A stretch of DNA of 64,000 bases, taken from contig CAWUSK010000007.1 in the NCBI GenBank assembly GCA_963925035.1, positions 1 to 64,000 on the forward strand, written 5' to 3'. The notes under the pieces were generated by a model, which did not search any database, was not told the DNA's origin, and saw nothing but the letters and a program-made list of their open reading frames with translations. This DNA is from UBA4466 sp963925035 (GTDB lineage Bacteria; Bacteroidota; Bacteroidia; Flavobacteriales_D; Crocinitomicaceae). How positions within the stretch are numbered: the first letter of the stretch is position 1; every line of letters starts with the position of its first letter. The position numbers and the translations under genes were made by a program. Below are positions 59,536 through 64,000 of this stretch, piece by piece.

Positions 59536-62500
59536 ATGATTAAGACTCAAACCTTACTTATTTGGGCTGTTTCTCTACTACTTTTGTCTAACCAGAATGT
59601 GTTTGGTCAGGCTACTATTAATGTCCGCGTTTTAAATGTGGAAGTTACTGAAAATGTAGACTGTGATGGCTTTCTTACTGGAAACAGCGATTTTGCATGG
59701 GAATTTTTGGCTACCGATAACACATTGGGGTACTCCAATAATAATCCGGTACTTTTTGGATTACTAGGCGATTTTAATTACGCTTTTAGAAACGGTGACA
59801 ATGGGCCATACATTATGAATGCACCTGGCGGAGGTTTTTCGCCAAATAGCGGTTTGTATTTTACGCATGATTATGTTTGCGCATCAGATGTTCCAACACT
59901 TATTAATATAGCCTGGCGCGCTTATGAAAATGATGATCTGATATTCAATTATGCACTTGGATTAGGAGGTTCTGATGGTGAAACAGCAAATCAAAATGTT
60001 TCGATGGCTGTTCCAGGAGCAGCTGGTGTAAATTGGCAGATTTATACAGCTACAAGCACAGACGGAGGTTGCAACCAAACATATAGAGTGACTTTTGAGG
60101 TTGAAAGAATTGATTTAGCGGTAATTGCTGTTCCTGATGATATTTGCAGTGCTCTGCAAGTTCCTCTTAACGTAACTCAATCTTTTGCATTATGTCAAAG
60201 TGCTTCATTAGAACTGAATGAACCAGCGGCAGCTGATGTTGCGGCAAATGGTTCTTCATGGTTGTATTTTGTAGCACCTGCAGGAGGGGAAGTTGAAATA
60301 ACAACTGACTTAGCTGGAACAGAAATAGGAACTTATTTTGAAGTTTATCATGCTGCTGATGGAGTAGGTTGTGCGGCTGGAATTCAACCAATTACTGGTG
60401 CTGTTATTAAAAATAAATTTGATTATTTATCTCATTATCAATTTTCAGATGGAATTGATTTATTTGGAATCGATCCAGAAGCTGAAATTGTTCTTGACGC
60501 TTGTGATCCTTTGGCACCTTTTAGTTATCAGAAATTAATTCCAGGAGAAGTTTATTATGTCCAATTGACAACTGATAATGCAGGTGAAAGTGGATTTTGC
60601 GAGGTGAGAATTAATGATCTTGGCGGAGGTGGCTCATCAAACGTAGAAGATATTCCTTGTTTATCTCCGGCAGTTACATATGGAACTGCGGCGATAAGTT
60701 CTGCAGCTGGTTCAGGTGCTTCTGTTAATCTAAATTTTGGTTGTGCATATGACGGAGGAAATAACTTTGGTGAAACAGGGAGCCCTCATACATCGTCTAA
60801 TCCTAATGAATATCATGCATATGATTACGATGCTAGTGCAAGTAATAACAGCACTATGAATGAAAGCGTTTGGTTAAACTTTGTAGCTCCAAACAGCGGA
60901 CGTCTTGTATTTGAAACGGATTATCAAAGTGGTATTTATTCAGAGCATTCTGCACTTTTTGGCTTTGACAAAAATTTTGCGCCAGGTATCCCTGCTGATT
61001 ATAATTGTGCGGATTTAGAAAATATTGCAGCGATAGAAGGTGGCTTGAATGGTTTTTTAGGTGGAGCTACAGAAAGTGCTATAATATCTCAATCTTGTTT
61101 AGAGCCGGGTTATACTTATTATGGAATGGTTGACCCTTCTAACAGTTTAACTGCTTTTAGTGCACAAAATATTGATACATGGGTGCATGATCCAAGTGTT
61201 ACTGATCCGATTAATAACCCTCCAGGAAATGATATTCTTTGTTTAACAATGTTAAATCCGCTTTACGAAGTTGTAGTTACGCCTGCGGGATTAACACCTC
61301 CTTTTCAGGCAGTTGCGGGGAATAATGAGCGAGCTTGTCGAGAGTATTTGGCAGGTGAGCCAGAAGTTAATTCGGACCCAACAATGCGAGCAGATCAAAC
61401 TGTTTGGCATTACTTTACAGTTCCTCCATCTGGTGCTATTGAAATGAACATTCGTGCTTACATTGGTCTTGACACATTGCGCTACTCAGTATATGAACTT
61501 TTAAATGGAACAGATTGTTATGGAGGATTAAATCCAGCTACTTATACGACAGATGGAACCCAGTCAACTCCAATAATAGCTCCTGTGTTGCAAGGTTCAG
61601 CAGGATTCTCTGGAACTCAAGAGTCCATTTGTTGTATGAATCCAGGTACGATGTACGCCATTCAATTGGATGGTGGCTCTCCAGGGGATGAAGGTCAATA
61701 TATAATTGAATACATTAAGGAGGTTGAAAGTTATGCAGGTGATACATACATAGAGCTTGTTAATGGAGATATTATTGATAACTCCGGTACAGATACTGCT
61801 TTCGTTTGCTTTAATGATATTTATACCCCAGGAAATGCATTGAACGGTATTGGTTTACCAACATTGGATATTCCATCTTGTTTAACTCCTGGTTTTGTAA
61901 TTCATTCAAATACAGTTATTCCTGATCCAGTTTCAGGTTCAGGATTTACTTATTTGGATACTCTTGTTGGTTTGAACGGTGCGTTTGTAAATAATTCTGA
62001 CGGTTCTGGTTCATTTGGTAACCCAATTTTTAATACTGTTTATTACGTCTCTTCAATGGCGGATGATTTAGCAACATGGGGAGATTTTTCTTGTAATACT
62101 TCAACTGTTGACAATTCTGTCGCTGTTGTATTTCTGGAACCAGTTGTTCCAACTTCTAGTTATGATAATGTCAATTGTGAAATTACATTCTCCGCTACTG
62201 GAGGTGTGAGTGGCTTTAACGGGGGCGATTTCACCTATACGATAGAGGATGCTTCAATGAATCTTGTAGAAACAGGGTCATTTGCTGCTGGCGCGAATGT
62301 AATATTTGCTGTTACAGCTGCTGAAGTTTATACGATCACAGTGACTGATGGCTCTTGTCCGTATTCATTTACAGTTGATGCGAGTGCATGTGGTAACCCT
62401 TGTGTTTTGACGCCGATAATAGAATTTGTAAATGCTTTAATATGCGAAGGTCAAACTATTTTCTTAGAAGGGGCCAATCAAACAACAGCAGGACTTTATA

Positions 62501-63609
62501 CAGATGTGTTTATGGCATCCAACGGATGTGATAGCACTATCTACACTACGGTTGCGATGAATATCCCTTCCACTTTTGAGCAAACCGTTACGATTTGTGA
62601 AGGATTGACTTATACGATTGGTTCAAATGTTTATAGCACGCAAGGTGTTTATCAAGATGTCTTCACTGCGGCGAATCTATGTGATAGTATTGTTACAACT
62701 AATTTATTCTTCGTTAATACATTAAATACAGTTATTAATGAATCAATTTGTACAGGTACTACTTATTCATTTGCCGGAAATACATTAAATGCAACAGGGG
62801 TTTATACAGATAATCTTTCTTCCATAGGAGGATGTGATTCAATTATTACACTTTATTTAAATGTAGAGCCATTGATTTCAATATCAACTACTCAAACAGT
62901 TTGTGAGGGTAATTCTTTATTATTTGGAAGTCAAACTTTATCGACCTCTGGAACATATAACGAATTGTTCACGACTTCAGGTGGATGTGATTCTCTAGTA
63001 ACAATGTATTTCTTTGTTAATCCTTCAATTGAAAGCTCCGCTGGAGTTTCAATTTGTCAAGGACAAACATATGTACTAGGTTCACAAACTTTGACCGTCA
63101 CTGGAGAATATCAAGAAACATTTGTTACTCCGTCAGGATGTGACTCTATTGTTACTTTGTTCTTGAATGTTTCAAATCAAATTACAAATTCAATTACTGA
63201 TTCTATTTGTATTGGAGAGTTTTATTCTTTAGGATCTCAGACTTTTACATCTAGTGGGGTTTATTCTGAAGTTTTCCAAAATGGATCAGGTTGTGATTCA
63301 CTTGTTACACTCGATTTAAGTGTTTTAGATTGTAAAGCATTACTTGAAATCAGCAATGTTTGTACTCCAAATGATGATGGAAGCAACGATACATGGAAAG
63401 TCAGCGATTTAACCCAAATTAATGGTTGTAATGTGAAAATATTTAATCGTTGGGGGCAATTGATGTATGATACTGATGATTATCAAAATGACTGGGATGG
63501 AACCAAAAATGGCGAGATATTACCCGATGGAGTTTACTACTATGGAATTAGTTGTGATGATGAAAGAGAGTATCAAGGAGTTATTAATCTAATGAGATAT
63601 AAAAAGTAA
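59536..63609 (+). CDS. Giant secreted protein with T9SS type B (gliding-motility-associated) sorting domain
   Basis: A 1357-residue protein with signal peptide MIKTQTLLIWAVSLLLLSNQ. The N-terminal two-thirds is rich in Asp, Gly, Ser and Thr and in domains like 'LNEPAAADVAANGSSWLYFV' and 'MNESVWLNFVAPNSGRLVFE' (jelly-roll-like, repeated several times at about 220, 440 and 640). At about residues 970-1270 there are six related modules, each with 'ICEG', 'GVYQDVF'-like and a 'GCDSIVTL'-like signature. The end, about 1275-1357, is a type B sorting domain: 'VCTPNDDGSNDTWKVSDLTQ', 'VKIFNRWGQLMYDTDDYQND', 'WDGTKNGEILPDGVYYY'. PorP/SprF follows 5 bases later. Probably a cell-surface adhesin or filament protein. 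Confidence 0.9.
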   Translation: MIKTQTLLIWAVSLLLLSNQNVFGQATINVRVLNVEVTENVDCDGFLTGNSDFAWEFLATDNTLGYSNNNPVLFGLLGDFNYAFRNGDNGPYIMNAPGGGFSPNSGLYFTHDYVCASDVPTLINIAWRAYENDDLIFNYALGLGGSDGETANQNVSMAVPGAAGVNWQIYTATSTDGGCNQTYRVTFEVERIDLAVIAVPDDICSALQVPLNVTQSFALCQSASLELNEPAAADVAANGSSWLYFVAPAGGEVEITTDLAGTEIGTYFEVYHAADGVGCAAGIQPITGAVIKNKFDYLSHYQFSDGIDLFGIDPEAEIVLDACDPLAPFSYQKLIPGEVYYVQLTTDNAGESGFCEVRINDLGGGGSSNVEDIPCLSPAVTYGTAAISSAAGSGASVNLNFGCAYDGGNNFGETGSPHTSSNPNEYHAYDYDASASNNSTMNESVWLNFVAPNSGRLVFETDYQSGIYSEHSALFGFDKNFAPGIPADYNCADLENIAAIEGGLNGFLGGATESAIISQSCLEPGYTYYGMVDPSNSLTAFSAQNIDTWVHDPSVTDPINNPPGNDILCLTMLNPLYEVVVTPAGLTPPFQAVAGNNERACREYLAGEPEVNSDPTMRADQTVWHYFTVPPSGAIEMNIRAYIGLDTLRYSVYELLNGTDCYGGLNPATYTTDGTQSTPIIAPVLQGSAGFSGTQESICCMNPGTMYAIQLDGGSPGDEGQYIIEYIKEVESYAGDTYIELVNGDIIDNSGTDTAFVCFNDIYTPGNALNGIGLPTLDIPSCLTPGFVIHSNTVIPDPVSGSGFTYLDTLVGLNGAFVNNSDGSGSFGNPIFNTVYYVSSMADDLATWGDFSCNTSTVDNSVAVVFLEPVVPTSSYDNVNCEITFSATGGVSGFNGGDFTYTIEDASMNLVETGSFAAGANVIFAVTAAEVYTITVTDGSCPYSFTVDASACGNPCVLTPIIEFVNALICEGQTIFLEGANQTTAGLYTDVFMASNGCDSTIYTTVAMNIPSTFEQTVTICEGLTYTIGSNVYSTQGVYQDVFTAANLCDSIVTTNLFFVNTLNTVINESICTGTTYSFAGNTLNATGVYTDNLSSIGGCDSIITLYLNVEPLISISTTQTVCEGNSLLFGSQTLSTSGTYNELFTTSGGCDSLVTMYFFVNPSIESSAGVSICQGQTYVLGSQTLTVTGEYQETFVTPSGCDSIVTLFLNVSNQITNSITDSICIGEFYSLGSQTFTSSGVYSEVFQNGSGCDSLVTLDLSVLDCKALLEISNVCTPNDDGSNDTWKVSDLTQINGCNVKIFNRWGQLMYDTDDYQNDWDGTKNGEILPDGVYYYGISCDDEREYQGVINLMRYKK

Positions 63610-63614
63610 GAGTT

Positions 63615-64000
63615 ATGAAGAGAATAATAAAATATGCTCAAATTATATTCGCATTGTTGGTTATAACAAATGCATATAGTCAACAAACAAGGTTGACGAA
63701 CATGTATGGTTTTAATAAATACTCACTAAATCCAGCTTATGCAGGAGCGAGCGGTTGTACGGAAATTAATTTTTCTCATCTTAATCAGTGGGTAAAGGTA
63801 GATGGAGCGCCTATTACGAATTATTTCAGTGCAAATACGAGGTTAGGAAAATCACTTGGGATTGGAGCTAACTTACTTTTGGATAAAATAGGAATGTTGG
63901 ATTATCTTTCAGCTTCAGGATCCGTTGCTTATGGTTTAACGTTTGCGAAAAATCATGAAATACGCTTAGGACTTTCTGGTGGTTACTTTCAGATGAGATT
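63615..64000 (+). CDS. PorP/SprF family T9SS membrane protein (partial, runs off the window)
   Basis: The first 128 residues of an outer-membrane barrel protein with signal peptide MKRIIKYAQIIFALLVITNA followed by 'YSQQTRLTNMYGFNKYSLNP' and 'AYAGASGCTEINFSHLNQW', the opening of the PorP/SprF family (SLNPAYAGA). The family binds or anchors T9SS cargo with type B sorting domains on the cell surface. It begins 5 bases after the stop of the giant type B protein, so both are one transcript and a cargo-partner pair. The right window edge cuts the gene. Confidence 0.93.
   Translation, partial: MKRIIKYAQIIFALLVITNAYSQQTRLTNMYGFNKYSLNPAYAGASGCTEINFSHLNQWVKVDGAPITNYFSANTRLGKSLGIGANLLLDKIGMLDYLSASGSVAYGLTFAKNHEIRLGLSGGYFQMR

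Noticed and set aside
60167..60391. Open frame opposite the giant type B cargo gene
   Set aside because: Low-complexity Gln/Leu/His shadow without start context.

Overview
The window is AT-rich and reads as a chromosomal segment of a Bacteroidota bacterium, most likely order Flavobacteriales and possibly Crocinitomicaceae-like. The family placement is inference. Evidence includes type IX secretion system (T9SS) sorting domains of type A and type B, a PorP/SprF protein at the right edge, several PorE-like TPR/beta-propeller/OmpA proteins, a Rho factor with a long Asn/Lys/Glu-rich insertion, near absence of Shine-Dalgarno sequences, and recurrent TAnnTTTG (-7) promoter boxes. No phage, intact insertion sequence, CRISPR array or defence island was seen.

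Layout. 1-5.0 kb: two overlapping beta-barrel genes, a palindromic REP-like element, a CDP-alcohol phosphatidyltransferase, a DUF4199 membrane protein and rho. 5.3-16.4 kb: a DAACS symporter, RluF, a DEAD-box helicase, a PhnA/YjdM protein, a truncated retropepsin-like protein, a 2OG-Fe(II) oxygenase, a patch of gene remnants, a MATE transporter, a DUF4846 lipoprotein, an SSS symporter and a GlmU-like protein. 16.5-25.1 kb: Lon, a PorE-like protein, a TRIC-channel pseudogene, a GH25 lysozyme, L19, and a panB-RluA-rhodanese cluster. 25.1-32.9 kb: a fatty-acid desaturase, an orphan sorting-domain fragment, tRNA-His, DinB, an operon of a Gfo/Idh/MocA dehydrogenase, a lipoprotein and a polyprenyl glycosylphosphotransferase, then an exonuclease-FAH operon. 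33-43.6 kb: two tandem PorE-like proteins, a 2-oxoacid dehydrogenase E2, a GT2 glycosyltransferase fused to a collapsed sugar-transferase domain, RidA, PabA/TrpG, a chalcone isomerase-like protein and an OmpA protein. 43.8-64 kb: GyrB, a very large secreted M43-type metalloprotease, a so-called asparagine synthetase B family protein, DnaB, the tRNA-modification pair MnmD/MtaB, cytidine deaminase, a DUF3298 lipoprotein, PDH E1-alpha and E2, a giant type B sorting-domain protein, and the start of PorP/SprF.

How genes work together. Housekeeping functions are interleaved with envelope and surface functions: replication and topology (GyrB, DnaB), RNA metabolism (Rho, RNA helicase, two pseudouridine synthases, MnmD, MtaB, L19) and central metabolism (PDH, E2, PanB, PabA). 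The surface theme is T9SS: two large secreted cargo proteins, a PorP/SprF partner directly behind the type B cargo, and PorE-like periplasmic anchors. A polysaccharide theme is carried by the intact glycosylphosphotransferase operon and the GT2 fusion.

No clearly new multi-gene system was found. The most interesting items are the GT2 fusion with a degenerate glycosylphosphotransferase tail, the PorE-like paralogue whose OmpA domain has lost its peptidoglycan-binding signature, the U-U mismatches in the tRNA-His acceptor stem, several pseudogenes and gene remnants, and -7 boxes lying so close to start codons that leaderless transcription is likely and several starts can be re-assigned.
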